Origin: Pseudopyrenochaeta lycopersici | Taxonomy: Eukaryota; Ascomycota; Dothideomycetes; Pleosporales; Pseudopyrenochaetaceae | NCBI GenBank assembly: GCA_003313425.1 | Contig: NHZP01000006.1 | Coordinates: 186,001-250,000 of the forward strand | DNA length: 64,000 nucleotides | Direction: 5' to 3' | Shown here: positions 33,520 to 45,400 of the stretch, piece after piece | Layout: the number at the start of each line of letters is the position of its first letter | Position numbering within the stretch: the first letter of the stretch is position 1 | Position numbers and translations under genes: made by a program | Notes under the pieces: model-generated | Database searches by the model: none | What the model was told of the DNA's origin: nothing | What the model saw: only the letters and a program-made list of their open reading frames with translations

Positions 33520-36165
33520 ATGCTAATGTCCATGTCATGTCTTACAGAATGTATAGATAAGACAAGCAGCCAAGAGCTTTCAGAAGCCATCAACTCCATG
33601 TTCCGCTGGTATCAGAATGCAGAAAAATGTTACGCGTACCTGGTCGACGTTTCAAACGACTCTTATGAGGATGGCGAGTGTGCCAGGAGGTGGAAGCCAG
33701 CATTCAAGAAAAGCAAATGGTTCACCCGTGGCTGGACCCTTCAGGAGCTTATTGCTCCCGCATCAGTCAATTTTTTCTCTAGGGAAGGAGATTACCTCGG
33801 AAACAAACAATCATTAGAACGGACGGTCCACGATATTACAGGAATCGCTGTTGAAGCTCTTAGGGGAAAACCCTTGTCCGGGTTCGGTATAGAAGAGCGA
33901 TTTTTGTGGGTGAAAGAACGTACGACGACACGTGAAGAGGACGCAGCATACTGTCTGCTTGGCATTTTTGACATCCAAATGCCACTTCTCTATGCTGAGG
34001 GACGCGAAAGGGCTTTAAAACGGCTCAGGAAAGAAATCAAGAATTATACCGATAATCATATCCTGCCGCTTGATGAAGAACAACAGCGGATGCTGCTAGA
34101 CTCGCTCCGGTTTGACCAAATCGAAGCACGCCAGATGACTATTAAGAATGCTCATGCCAAGACATGCAAATGGCTGTTGCAAAAGCCTGAGTACCTCGAA
34201 TGGCTCGATTCATCTAAATTTAATGAGCACAATGGCTTCTTATGGATTAAAGGGAAGCCCGGAGCAGGAAAATCTACATTAATGAAGTTCGCTCTTATGC
34301 ATGCCCGCAAGACTATGAAAAAATGGATTGTTATTTCTTTCTTCTTTAACGCGCGAGGTGCGGATATAGAGAAGTCCACAATTGGGACATATCGTTCACT
34401 GCTCTTGCAGCTCCTCGAACGACTTCCAGCGCTCAAATGCGTCTTCGACTCACTCGGATTTTCAGCATTGAGCATCAGCAGAGGCTATCAGTGGAGCGTT
34501 GAGTCACTTGAAACGCTGTTAGAGCAAGCTATACAGAGTCTTAATGAGCCTGTAGTCTGCTTCATTGATGCCCTAGACGAATGCGAAGAATTGCAGATTC
34601 GTAATATGGTACGATTCTTCGAACGTGTCGGCGAGCTTGCTATGTCGAACGGTATCCAATTGCAAGTCTGTTTTTCGAGCAGACACTACCCTCACATCAC
34701 GATCCAGAAAGGACTAGAGCTAGTGCTAGAAGGACAAGAGGGGCATAGTCAAGACATTGCTAACTATCTAGAGAGCGAGTTGAATATTGGACACAGCAGA
34801 ATTGCGCAGCAGATTCGAAGTGAACTCCAAGAGAAGGCTTTAGGTGTCTTTATGTGGGTCGTGCTCGTTGTAGACATATTGAACAAAGAGCATGACCGCG
34901 GCCGCATTCACGTGCTTCAGCGGAGGCTACAGGAGATCCCTAGCGACCTGCACGATCTATTCCGCGACATCTTAACGCGTGATTCACACAATAAAGAGGA
35001 GCTATTGTTGTGTTTTCAATGGGTTCTCTTCGCTAAGGAGCCATTAAGTCCACAGCAGCTCTACTTTGCTATCCTTTCTGGAGTTGAACCTGAGGCAGTG
35101 TCAAGGTGGGATTCTGTTGACATCACCAAAGATGTAATCAAGCGATTTATACTCGACTCCTCAAAAGGCCTTACTGAGGTTACGTTATCTAAGCTTCAGA
35201 AGGTCCAGTTTATTCATGAGTCTGTTAGGGATTTTCTTTTAAAAGACGACAGCCTTGGCAATATCTGGTCGGGTCTCCGAAGCAATTTTCAGGGCCAAAG
35301 TCATGAGCGGCTGAAACAATGCTGCCTGGCCTACATGAGTATAGATGTCATTACTCCTCTTCATATCCCTAAGATTCTCCCCAAAGCTTCCTCCCAGCAG
35401 GCTGTAGGCTTGCGCAAGTTGGCCACTGATATGTTTCCTTTCCTAGACTACGCTGTGCAGAACGTGCTACACCATGCCGATGTGGCAGAAGGAAGCGGTA
35501 TCACCCAAGCAGACTTTGTTCACAGCTTCCAGATCCCTTACTGGATTAAGCTAGACAACCTATTTGAAAAACACGAAGTACGGAGACATACAGATGGCGT
35601 GAGTCTTCCTTATCTACTAGCAGAGCGCAATATGCCCAACCTTATTACTATGCATTCATCTGCCACCAAATGTCTTGAGGTAGAGAATGAAAGATACGGT
35701 CCTCCTCTTTTCGCGGCGCTCGCAACTGGGAGCAAAGCAGCTGTCAAAGTATTGGTACAAGCTCTTGCTACGGATCAGGTGACAAGAGGTCGGCCTCAAG
35801 GACTAGACATCCATAACTACCAAGAAAAAGATATGCAGCAAATATTTGGACGCGAATTCAAATTTTTAAAACGAAGAGGTATGCTTTCCTACGCAGCGGA
35901 GCTTGATAATGAGGTAGTATTTGCTTTCCTTTTGAGGACGGAGGAATTCGATATCAACTCGGAGGACAAGGACGGACAGACGCCGCTATCGTGGGCGGCA
36001 CGGAACGGGAACGAGGCAGTAGTCGAGCTGCTGCTTGAAACAGGCTTGGTCGACGTTGACTCCGAGGACAAGGACGGACAGACGCCGCTTTCGTGGGCAG
36101 AAAGGCTGGGATACATGGCGATAGTCAAGCTGCTTCTTAACACACGCAAAGCTGATGCTAACTGA
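33520..36165 (+). CDS. HET-NACHT-ankyrin NLR-like protein, damaged at both ends
   Basis: The open frame of 881 residues starts at ATG 33520. Residues about 10-175 match the C-terminal part of a HET domain (CIDKTSSQELSEAINSM, GWTLQELIAP, REEDAAYCLLGIFD, MPLLYAEG). A NACHT NTPase follows, with Walker A GKPGAGKST at 245-253 and Walker B CFIDALDE near 347-354. Two or more ankyrin repeats end the frame (DGQTPLSWAARNGNEAVVELLLE). The N-terminal half of HET is missing: homology begins right after CTTACAG (ending 33547), which looks like an intron acceptor without its upstream exon. At the other end TGA 36163-36165 interrupts an ankyrin repeat, and the same frame stays open to TGA 36358-36360. Fungal NLRs of this type act in non-self recognition and regulated cell death. 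This copy is probably a pseudogene or produces a truncated protein. Confidence 0.82.
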   Translation: MLMSMSCLTECIDKTSSQELSEAINSMFRWYQNAEKCYAYLVDVSNDSYEDGECARRWKPAFKKSKWFTRGWTLQELIAPASVNFFSREGDYLGNKQSLERTVHDITGIAVEALRGKPLSGFGIEERFLWVKERTTTREEDAAYCLLGIFDIQMPLLYAEGRERALKRLRKEIKNYTDNHILPLDEEQQRMLLDSLRFDQIEARQMTIKNAHAKTCKWLLQKPEYLEWLDSSKFNEHNGFLWIKGKPGAGKSTLMKFALMHARKTMKKWIVISFFFNARGADIEKSTIGTYRSLLLQLLERLPALKCVFDSLGFSALSISRGYQWSVESLETLLEQAIQSLNEPVVCFIDALDECEELQIRNMVRFFERVGELAMSNGIQLQVCFSSRHYPHITIQKGLELVLEGQEGHSQDIANYLESELNIGHSRIAQQIRSELQEKALGVFMWVVLVVDILNKEHDRGRIHVLQRRLQEIPSDLHDLFRDILTRDSHNKEELLLCFQWVLFAKEPLSPQQLYFAILSGVEPEAVSRWDSVDITKDVIKRFILDSSKGLTEVTLSKLQKVQFIHESVRDFLLKDDSLGNIWSGLRSNFQGQSHERLKQCCLAYMSIDVITPLHIPKILPKASSQQAVGLRKLATDMFPFLDYAVQNVLHHADVAEGSGITQADFVHSFQIPYWIKLDNLFEKHEVRRHTDGVSLPYLLAERNMPNLITMHSSATKCLEVENERYGPPLFAALATGSKAAVKVLVQALATDQVTRGRPQGLDIHNYQEKDMQQIFGREFKFLKRRGMLSYAAELDNEVVFAFLLRTEEFDINSEDKDGQTPLSWAARNGNEAVVELLLETGLVDVDSEDKDGQTPLSWAERLGYMAIVKLLLNTRKADAN

Positions 36166-36360
36166 AAGGGTTGGGGAAGGAAGATACCGTTCTCTTTAGC
36201 AAAAATGAATGAACATACCACCGCAGTGAAGCTCCTGCTTGAGGTGGATGATTCATATGTTGACTTTGAGGGTCAGAGGCTGCGGACACAGGTATTGAGA
36301 GCCGTTGTTGGTGAAAATGAGATGGCGGTGAACCATCTACGACTAGAGAACTACTCTTGA
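36166..36360 (+). pseudogene. Ankyrin remnant beyond the premature stop
   Basis: The frame of the upstream NLR gene continues for 64 codons after TGA 36163-36165, with recognisable ankyrin text (PFSLAKMNEHTTAVKLLLE), and ends at TGA 36358-36360. TGG-to-TGA would explain the interrupting codon. This shows that the 881-residue frame is C-terminally truncated relative to its ancestor. Confidence 0.65.
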
Positions 36361-37241
36361 ATCTCAACATTCACAATAATTCGGTCCTCGAGGAAATGCA
36401 TAAATACCTCAATTACAGGGGCAGAGCGGACGCCCGGCCGGTACTAGCCATGGAAGTGGTCGCGACCGGTTTGCATGCGCTCGCTAAGAAGCAGTGACTG
36501 CGCTTTGAGGTTCCACTTTACGGCAAGGCTTTAGTTATTACTGTAGCTAATACCTGTAGCCAGCCAAAGCAAGAGGTTAGATAATCTTTAGCGGTATAGG
36601 CACACTCCGTTATGTTGAAGCTATTGCGGCAAAGTCTCTGCTGGGCGGGACAGGAGCACCTACGAGGCAGAATTTCTGCAGCGTTGCGCACTGCACTGTA
36701 ATGACTACAGTAGTAGCGATTTTTTCAAGAGCGAGCCAAATTTCATGACAACTATACTTGCTCTTTTACCCTTGTAGATCCAATTGTGAAAGCATCGCAA
36801 ACATTGAATGACATAAATATTCATCCGCGCTTGACCCAACAGCCCATATCTTGACCAGGCTATTGTTCTGGGCTCCTGGTCTCCTGGATAATGCTATGAT
36901 ACATGTGGATAGAGAGGGACAGATAACGCCATGATGCCATTATCGTGATCGAACGATGTCTACGGCTGAGCACAATATTTCTCGACCATGGAAACGCTGG
37001 TGAGGAGGCAGTCGAGGCTTCGTCAGAGCTGTGTCGGAGGCCACCCGGCTTGGCATAGTGGACCCCTGCCGAGGGACCATTCCAGACAATCAATGATGTT
37101 TCCTATACCCTGTAGCTTTCTTCGCACATGTAGCCACTGTCGCATAGAAATTGATGCCCTTTCCCACCATGATAACAATACATAGATAAAATTGCACTGT
37201 CGCTTTCCATCCCGGCCCTTTCCCCGGACGTACCTGCGCAA
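36361..37241. other. Intergenic region
   Basis: About 880 bp of near-normal composition between the NLR remnant and the LCCL gene. Only short overlapping frames on both strands; no RNA gene or repeat recognised. The LCCL gene promoter should lie in its right part. Confidence 0.5.
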
Positions 37242-39270
37242 ATGGCCGACGTTCCTCCCCAAAGCGCGAGCGCCGCCACCACGGTCCCGGTAGACTTCGA
37301 TCTCGAGCACGGTAGTCGCGATAACAACGCCGATCGGATAACGTCAAGTGGATCGTCGCAGTCTACGCCAAATGGGACGCCATTGAAGGCAGTAACGCCG
37401 ACGGTGCGCAGGAGCTTGGAGATTGAAGATGGGCTGCCTCGTCATCAGTCGGCATTTGCGTCGCAATGGAGAAAGGTAGAAGAGCAGGTTCCTGCGCCGA
37501 TCACTCGCTGGGCGCGGAAAGGAGTGCGTTGGGTAAAGGGACCTGAACCACCTAGAACGTATAGAATCACACCATTCTTCGAGCGCTGGCAAACGCTCCC
37601 TGTTCGGTTGCTTGCGCGCCTCCCGAAGTCGGTCCGCATCTGCATCTATGGCATAGCATGTATACTCTGGATTGTAATATTTGGTGTCGTCGTCAGCGAT
37701 TATGGTCTTCCTACGAATATCGGGGGCTGGGGAGCGCCCGTACGATTGGGATGCGTCAACAATCTCTGGTGAGACATTTTATCTCGCTTCGTTCTCGTAA
37801 CACATATGATTCTAACACTAGATTACTAGGCCCTCTCCACAAGCTTGTGGCCTCGATGGTCGCAACTGTCTGCCCTTTGCCAACTCTTCCTTTGCTTTCA
37901 ACTGCCCTTCTGGCTGCCAGAGCGCACAAGTTCTGAACCCACGGTCGATTGGCGCAACAATCATAAACTACCGCTCCCAAGTCGTTGGAGGTACACCAAG
38001 CACCTCTTCAAATGGTGCGTCTGTATATCGAGGCGACTCATTCATATGCGGTGCTGCAATCCACGCAGGCGTGATCCGCAATGGAAATGGAGGGTGCGGC
38101 GTCCTCTCCCTGACGGGCGAGTCTAGCAACTATGGCGCTCTGAGCAGGAACGGCATTAACAGTATTGCTTTCGACACAAGTTTCCCAATGTCCTTCACTT
38201 TCAACACCACCTCCTCCATCGTCAATGCATCATCTAAATGTCACGATCCCCGCTGGAACCTCCTCACCCTCTCCACAATCTTCACCGCGCTCTTCGGTCT
38301 TTTCACTACTAGTCCTGCTACTTTCTTCGCCCCAATCTTCACCATCCTCTTTTTCCAGATCAGCATGGCGTCTGATCCGCCTCCGTACGCGACATACGCC
38401 TCCCTCGCCTCCATAACACTCGGCCGTTTCCTCCCCGCAGCATTCGTCGCCGCACTGTTCTACCAATGGAGCGTCCGCAAGACACTTGCTCGCTGCCGTG
38501 CACATGTGGAGAAGACGGTGTTGTGGGTTGGTGGTGCATGGGTCGGCGCGCTGGGGAATTACACGTTTGAAAGGATCCCCATTCAGCGACTTACAAGACA
38601 TGATATTCGGCAGCAGCCTGGTGCGATCACCGCTCTGGTAATCATTGTGCTTATATTGTTCGCTGTGGTGTTGTATCAAGCTTGGTGTTTCCGCAACGAA
38701 GGACGATTACTGCGGTATCTAGCCATCTACGCCACCCTCGGTATAGGTCTGGGTGTGCTTGCCGCGCTGCCGAAACTCAACTTGAGAATTCATCATTATA
38801 TCATTGCTCTCCTGCTCTTGCCGGGAACGGCCTTGCAGACAAGGATCAGTCTGCTAGGCCAAGGCTTATTGGTGGGATTGTTCGTCAACGGCATCGCACG
38901 ATGGGGTTTTGATCCAATCGTGCAAACTGCTGCCGCGTTGAGAGGCGATGCACAGCTAGGATCCGGTATACCGGCTATTCTCGAACCAGTCATCAATGGA
39001 AGTAGTATCACTTTCGCATGGCAAGGCTTGTTGCGCGGCTATGAAGGCGTTAGCATATTAGTCAACGATGTAGAGAGATACAGAGGGGGCGCTGGAGGAA
39101 GTGAGAGTAGCTTCACGTGGGAAAGGCGTGCTTTGGATAACCCAGAGTACTTTAGATTTGGCTTCATCAACTACCAACCATTCGGTGCAGTGTCGTACAG
39201 CGACTTCACCAGGGCGGGTATTTGGTGGCCAAATGGGCCATGGGGTGGAATCCCTCCAGGACGTACATAG
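37242..39270 (+). CDS. LCCL-domain multi-pass membrane protein
   Basis: Two exons (37242-37768, 37830-39270) with one 61-nt intron give 655 residues; the phase-2 junction completes a Trp codon and gives WPSPQACGLDGRNC. The N-terminal 130 residues are polar and probably cytosolic. A first membrane segment (VRICIYGIACILWIVIFGVV) is followed by a Cys-rich stretch and an LCCL domain, roughly residues 190-290, with the pattern GTPS ... VYRGDSFICGAAIHAGV. At least seven hydrophobic segments follow, from LLTLSTIFTALFGLF to the region LHHYIIALLLLPG. LCCL domains are extracellular modules in several eukaryotic proteins; the fungal multi-pass version is conserved but uncharacterised. A cell-surface or vacuolar membrane location is inferred. 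It converges on the next gene with 187 bp between stops. Confidence 0.9.
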
Positions 39271-39457
39271 TCCACCCATAAATGCACATATCAAATGAAG
39301 CATAGACAAAGTACATAGTTTCTTACAGAGACAATGCGTCTCACTGTCTCATTGTCTGTTGCTCAATCTAACGGATATAGGTAAAGTAGGTCCTCTGGGT
39401 ATCATACGCTCTGTCCACCGCTCCCAAACGCCTCAATGCACGCTCCTCAATGCACGC

Positions 39458-41725
39458 TCATGGCAAGATCTTGCTCTCCGACTCGTGTCGCCGCCGATAC
39501 TTAGCCAACGGTATTGGCACTTCACCCGAGTACCCGACTTCTCCCTGGGCCTTCTCCAACTTCCTCGTCACCTTGCCCACCAACCTCGCAATCCACCGAT
39601 CATTCGCCATTGCACTCACAGTGTTGTGGCCCGCCTTGCGCATGCCTACAATTGTCTTGTTCCCCGCTTCCTTGAACCCCGAGTCAACTTTTTTCAAGAA
39701 ACCCTTGAAACTCTTCTCGTCGTTGGCGTTGAGGGTGGATTGTGAGTTCTGTGTAGTGTCCGTGTTATTCGTATTGGCCGATGCGATGCTGCTTCCATCA
39801 CTGTCCGATGCATTGGTGCTGACGCGCCTAAGTTCGCGCAGAACCTTGGCTTCTTCAAAATCCTTGTCCGATTCGATGACCTTTGTTGCCTTGACGATGG
39901 CTGCAATGAAATTGAGGAGGTCTTGGTGGAATTGAGCGGGAAGGTGGGCATGAGCAGAAACATGCATGCTTGCCTCATCTCTCTTGAGCTTCTCTAGGTC
40001 CTTTCGAGCTTGAACTGCTTTGGGTGTGCCTTCAGCTTCAGCAATAGCTTGCTCCATCTCCATAATCTCAAAGTCGGTAGGCAATTTCGGGAAGATATGC
40101 TCGTGTCGTGGAAATAGAAACGTGGGGATTGTCAGGGTAGCGTCGCCGCCTCCTAGTCGGACAACCTGCTTGAGCTCAACAGCCCCGGGGAGGGCTCTGT
40201 ACGCCATGACATCGGAAACCTTGAAGTGACATTGGATGTTGTCGTTTAGATTGAGTGGGAAACTGGCGCCGCTCTTGATTGGCCCTAACTCGACTGCAAA
40301 GTTCGCATCTGAGCACCATGACGAAATACGCGATTCTAATCTACGGATCTCGGCGTCCGACGTCGAGTAGTGCTTGAAAAGATACTGTCGCATCAGGCTG
40401 ACAAACCACTTGCCCGAGCCCGCAGCAGTGATCGACTTGAACACGACAGGATGGAAATAGCAAATCGGCATCAGCAACAACCTGTACAGGAATGGGAACC
40501 GATGGAGGAATCTCTTGAAGTTAGGGTAGGACGTTTTCCGGAGTGTAGATACCCTGATCGACTTTGATGGAGGATGGGGTATTGACGGTCCATCATGGAT
40601 ATGTGTGCAGATCGCAGCTCGCATTTGCTCCAAGTTACTCACATTTAGACGGCCGTCCTTCTCGTTTCCTTCGTCATCCGAAGAGGCATCCCCTAGCGCC
40701 TTTGTAGCTTCTTCCAGCGCTTTCCTCGCAATTGTTATCGCGCTTGTGTCATCGATATGCTGCACAAGTTCTAGGTATTTCGTGTTCGCATGTTCATCAT
40801 CTGATGATGAGAATCTCTTGACAGAAGCGAATGCGGATTTTGCATCTCCAGCTTCCGTTGGCATTTCTCCGTTTGTCATATTCCTGACCATCTCCGTAGG
40901 CCGCCCATTGGCACGGTCATGGTGGGCCACGGACGCTGCTCTTAAAATAGCCGTGTCGGTAACGATTACCGAGTCATCATCGTCTGGTTCGGGTTTGCCA
41001 TAGGCGACACTACCGAATGTGACTTCCCAGTCTCCGCCTTTTACATTGGCAAAGACATCGTCAACAGTAATTTGTCGAAAAAGAGGCACAACAACTTTAT
41101 CAGTCTGGATCGAAAGCTCAATTTCATCTGATAGCTTTATCCCGGCTTCGATACCATGAGCGACGAGAGTCAATGTCGAGAGTGATAGAGTAACGCCTCG
41201 GATAACGAATAAGCCCTTCACTTCGGTGTCAATCTCCAATGCGGGCAGATCAAAAAAAGCGATCTGGTCCTTGATGAAGTGTAGTTCTCGCAGAAATGTC
41301 TTTCTCAGCAGACGCCTAGCAAGTCCAGCAGGGGCGTCGAACTGGTACAGACAAGCGACCAGTATTGTGGGCCAGCAACAAGCCCAGAATACCCAATAAA
41401 GGAGCCAAGATGTGGAGCAGACAGCGTAGACAAGGTTTATTATCGCGAATATTGACCAGATAGGAACAAAAGGTAGTATGCGATGGCCATATGCCTCGCC
41501 TAGCATGGCAGTGTATACAAGTATAGGCGCTCCGGAGATGGTCCATCTTAACGGCCAGGACAAGGACAGGGCTGCCATAAGGGTACCAATGAGGAAAGCA
41601 TTTGGCGTTATTCTACTTTTAAGCTCGCGCTCAGGTTTCGGTGTTATGGATGGCCGATGTCGAGGTACAGGCTTGCGCTGCGAAACTGCTGGTGTCGTCG
41701 CATCGCGCTTAGTGGGCGATTCCAT
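39458..41725 (-). CDS. Conserved-looking fungal membrane protein of unknown function
   Basis: Single-exon frame of 755 residues if ATG 41725 (MESPTKRD) is used; an in-frame ATG 46 codons upstream at 41863 is possible but gives a low-complexity leader. The polar N-terminus (about 40 residues) precedes hydrophobic segments near residues 43-60 and 72-140 (including LLYWVFWACCWPTILVACLY). The middle part alternates short hydrophobic and polar strands (GLFVIRGVTLSLSTLTLVAHGIE) and contains acidic serine-rich loops (FSSSDDEH, ASSDDEGNE). The C-terminal third is Lys/Glu-rich with likely helices and a Ser/Asn-rich linker (SDSDGSSIASANTNNTD). I do not recognise the family; it does not look like a transporter or enzyme with known motifs. 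An organelle-membrane protein with a beta-rich domain is a cautious inference. Confidence 0.8.
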   Translation of the reverse strand: MESPTKRDATTPAVSQRKPVPRHRPSITPKPERELKSRITPNAFLIGTLMAALSLSWPLRWTISGAPILVYTAMLGEAYGHRILPFVPIWSIFAIINLVYAVCSTSWLLYWVFWACCWPTILVACLYQFDAPAGLARRLLRKTFLRELHFIKDQIAFFDLPALEIDTEVKGLFVIRGVTLSLSTLTLVAHGIEAGIKLSDEIELSIQTDKVVVPLFRQITVDDVFANVKGGDWEVTFGSVAYGKPEPDDDDSVIVTDTAILRAASVAHHDRANGRPTEMVRNMTNGEMPTEAGDAKSAFASVKRFSSSDDEHANTKYLELVQHIDDTSAITIARKALEEATKALGDASSDDEGNEKDGRLNVSNLEQMRAAICTHIHDGPSIPHPPSKSIRVSTLRKTSYPNFKRFLHRFPFLYRLLLMPICYFHPVVFKSITAAGSGKWFVSLMRQYLFKHYSTSDAEIRRLESRISSWCSDANFAVELGPIKSGASFPLNLNDNIQCHFKVSDVMAYRALPGAVELKQVVRLGGGDATLTIPTFLFPRHEHIFPKLPTDFEIMEMEQAIAEAEGTPKAVQARKDLEKLKRDEASMHVSAHAHLPAQFHQDLLNFIAAIVKATKVIESDKDFEEAKVLRELRRVSTNASDSDGSSIASANTNNTDTTQNSQSTLNANDEKSFKGFLKKVDSGFKEAGNKTIVGMRKAGHNTVSAMANDRWIARLVGKVTRKLEKAQGEVGYSGEVPIPLAKYRRRHESESKILP

Positions 41726-42455
41726 TTCGTCCAGGGTTGCGGACAACAAAGTATAAAAAGAGCAAGAGTTAGGAAATGTACTCGAGACTAGAGACCGACA
41801 TGACGAAGTACGGGGTCGGGAGTTGGGTTGTGCGCGATGGCACTCAGGTAACCATGTGGTCATTCAGAGGATTCATCGTTCTGACGTCACCGCCCATTTA
41901 GGCGTCTTCCGCACCCCAAAAGAGACAGACTCGAGATTTTAGCCCCAGGACAGAAGCAATATGGCACACACACATCCGCGCTGTTGGTTGAAGACATGTT
42001 TAAGAGGGGTAAGATGCTTGCATGTGCCTGTTGATCTCCCACGCCCGTTGTTCAAGGGCTCCCATGGGGACGGTGATGACGTAAGACTCCGCTCGGTTTG
42101 ATTGGCTGGTGGGCTGTTATTCGTCCAGCCTTACCTTGTACATCACAGTTGCTATTTGGTTCCTCGTTCTCGAAAGCAGTTTATTATTATGTTTACGGTT
42201 CTCGGTGCTTTGTATCTGAAGCACTTGGGTATCCAGAGCGATAGTCACCTACATATTCCTAATTGCCTTTGTTCCATCCCATCGCATGCTTTCTTAACTA
42301 GAGATAGGTCAACTCTGCTCACTCCAACATCCGGTTGGCAGTCATCTCAAACGACCCAGGCTGCAGATTGGCCATCTTTTGCACCGCCCTAGTGGGCAAA
42401 CCCCATCTCCCTCAGTCCTCTTAATCGCCATCAATCGACCTGTGGAGAAACAAAT
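41726..42455. other. Intergenic region between two minus-strand genes
   Basis: About 730 bp holding the likely promoter of the membrane-protein gene (right of 41725) and the 3' flank of the copper ATPase gene. A plus-strand frame at 42102-42392 has no recognisable domain and is rejected. Confidence 0.5.
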
Positions 42456-45400
42456 TTAGATACGCGACCACCTCAACAACACCGCCGCAAGAATTACAGG
42501 CAGTACACTAACTAATTCTCCTAGTCCAGCAAACTCTGGTGGGATCCGTGCACGCACGAATGCACCTGCGCCTAGTAAGACGGCGAACAGGTTGTAGACG
42601 AAACTCCATCCAAAGTTGAACGCGACCCTGTGCATCGCTTTTTTGCTGATAGCGATGATTGTTAAGACGCTCGACAGGTTTGGACGTACGAGAACAATGT
42701 CGGCAGCGGATTGAGCAATATCCGTACCACTGGACATGTGGACCCCAATAGTGGCTTGAGCAAGAGCGACAGCGTCGTTGGTGCCATCGCCTACAAACAT
42801 GACGATCGGCTTACGTTGCTTTGACTTCGAGGTGAGTGAAGGCGAAGCGGCAAGTAGGTCCTTGATATAAGCCTGTTTGCCTCCCGGCGAGCAGCGTGAC
42901 CGCACGTTGCTATTCGGAATGTCGAGCTGAGATGCAATACTTCGAACAGCCCCGTCGTCATCTCCAGATAAGATATGAACATTCAATCCATGCTGCTGAA
43001 GTTGTGAGACTGTGGATAGCGCCTCAGGCCGAAGTGTGTCTTGGAGCCCGAATACGGCGACTAGAGCATCGTCGACAGTGAAACAGAATGCCGTCAGGCC
43101 TTGCGATAGCATTGACTGGACTTTCGCATTGGATTCCAACTCGAGCCATCTCGAGTTGCCAGCGCGAAGTATTTTCCCTTCATAATTTCCTTCCACACCC
43201 TTTCCAGGAAGTGCTTTCGCTTCTTGCACCATCGATGCAACAACATCTCGTGCATTAAGATGGGCAGCAACTGCTACGGATACTGGGTGCTTGATGTTGG
43301 CCAACAGGCCCAGCAGGAGTGACCCTGGGCTTTTGTTCTCGTCTTGAAAGTATTCTTCGTCCACGACCATCAATCGCCCAGCAGTCAATGTTCCAGTTTT
43401 GTCGAACACTACATCCGTCGTTTTATATGCCACCTCAATACTGTTTGCTGACTTGAATATTACACCTCTTCTTGCCGCGACGCCTGATGCTACGACAATC
43501 ACCATTGGAACTGCGAGCCCTATAGCACAAGGGCAGGAGACTATCAAAACGGTGATCGCATACGTGATGGCCTCAATCGCTGCCTCGGATCCAGACTGTT
43601 TCCGCACAGCAATTCCAACCGCGATCCAAATAACGAAAGTGATAATGGTGAGAGCGACGACAACTGGAACAAAATAGCTAGCTACTTTGTCGGCAATATC
43701 CTGGATTTTAGGCTTGGAAAGCTTCGCTTCATCAACCATACATGCTATAGTGGTGATGGTGTTGTCGCCAGGTAGGCGTGTCAATCGAACAGTAAGCATC
43801 CCGCTTCCATTGATGGAGCCTGCAATAACGGTGGAGCCAACTTGTTTCTCCAGGGGTTTAGACTCGCCAGTAAGCATTGACTCATCTATCTCAGAAGAGC
43901 CATGGATGACTGTACCATCGGTTGGGATGCGCGAGTCTGGTGCGACCTTGAAAACATCGCCATATTGCAAAAGCCTCGCATCAATATCTTTTTCAACTTG
44001 GTCTTCTCGGACCAAAATCGCTGTTGGTGTCTGCAATGAGCGGATGGAAATAGACTCTGCAGCTTTCTGGCGAGCGAGCGAAGCAACCCAGCGCCCAACC
44101 ATGATGAGTGTCACAAGCAACGTGCTTGTCTCGAAAAACTCACCAGTTGAGAGCGGGTGGCCAGCGACCATATAACCGAACGACACGACCGAGAAAATGT
44201 AAGCAGCGCTGGTGCTAAGCACGATGAGAAGGTCCATCTCGATCACCCTGGAAAAGACCAATGCCTTGATTGCTTTCGGGTAGAATGGGCCAGCAATGAC
44301 TACTTGTACAATGGTAGCCAGTGCAAGTGAGGCGGAGCCATATGCAATCTCTCGTTCCGGAAGCGGTGCCCATGCCATAACCAGAACCGGAATGGTGAGC
44401 GCTGCCGACAGTAAAGTCATCCATCCCATATGTCGAACATGTCTATTGCCAGCATCAAGGCTAGGGTCGGGGCGCGGTGGTGCAAGCTTTAGCGATCTAC
44501 TCCAGTCCTGCTCGAGCAGATCTCTTGCTCCGACCACCTTCGCATCGAAATCGACTCGTATTGTCTCCTTGTCCACCCGACGGACATCCAGCACACCATC
44601 CGGCCATTCGCCCTTGATGAAGCTCGTCGGCTCGCTGGAGCAGATGAGGTCAAGGCTAGAGCCTTGTGCCGAGATCTGCTCACACTTGAATTCGGTCGTT
44701 CGCTGGAGGTGCTTGATGACGTCTTCCGCAGTTGCAGCGCCTTGGGTGATGTCAAACTCTGCGCGTGCCAAAACCAGGCTGGTTTTCAGGCTGCTGACAT
44801 ATTGGAGTGTTCCCAGTGTCCGCTTCAACTTTGTCTCACACCCGGTACAAGTCATTCCGGAAATGCTAAGAATAATATGCTCCCTTCCTGTACCACCCTT
44901 CTCGAGGTCAACGAGGTCTGAGCCACTCGAGATAGACTCAATTGTATCGACAGTGGTACCCTTCTTGTTATCACTGCAACAGCCTGTCGTACCTGTGTTG
45001 TCGGAGCAACAGCCCGTCGCTTTCGCTCCAGGGTTGCATGTCGTTGATGTAGTAGCACTGCAAGGCGATTTGACATCACCGCCGATTACATCGCCATCAG
45101 TTTCATCCTGGGCACAACAGTCGTCGGCACAAGAGTTGCTCGAAATGCTTTGCGCACTGCTGGCACAGCAACTTGATTTGAGCTCCGCCCCATTACCGCA
45201 TTGCTTGTTCTTTGGTGTGGAGGTAGCAGGAGCCCGATCGGATGAGCAACAGCCGCGCCCCGACGATGTGTATTGCAAGGGTGTTGCGGTGGTCTTCGCT
45301 ACAAGTGGGTCTGGTGAAGCACAGCAAGAGCCTGATGTGCTCGCTTTCGTTGGTTTAGCTTCCACTGTAGAACAGCATGTCTTTTGGCACTCCGTATTGC

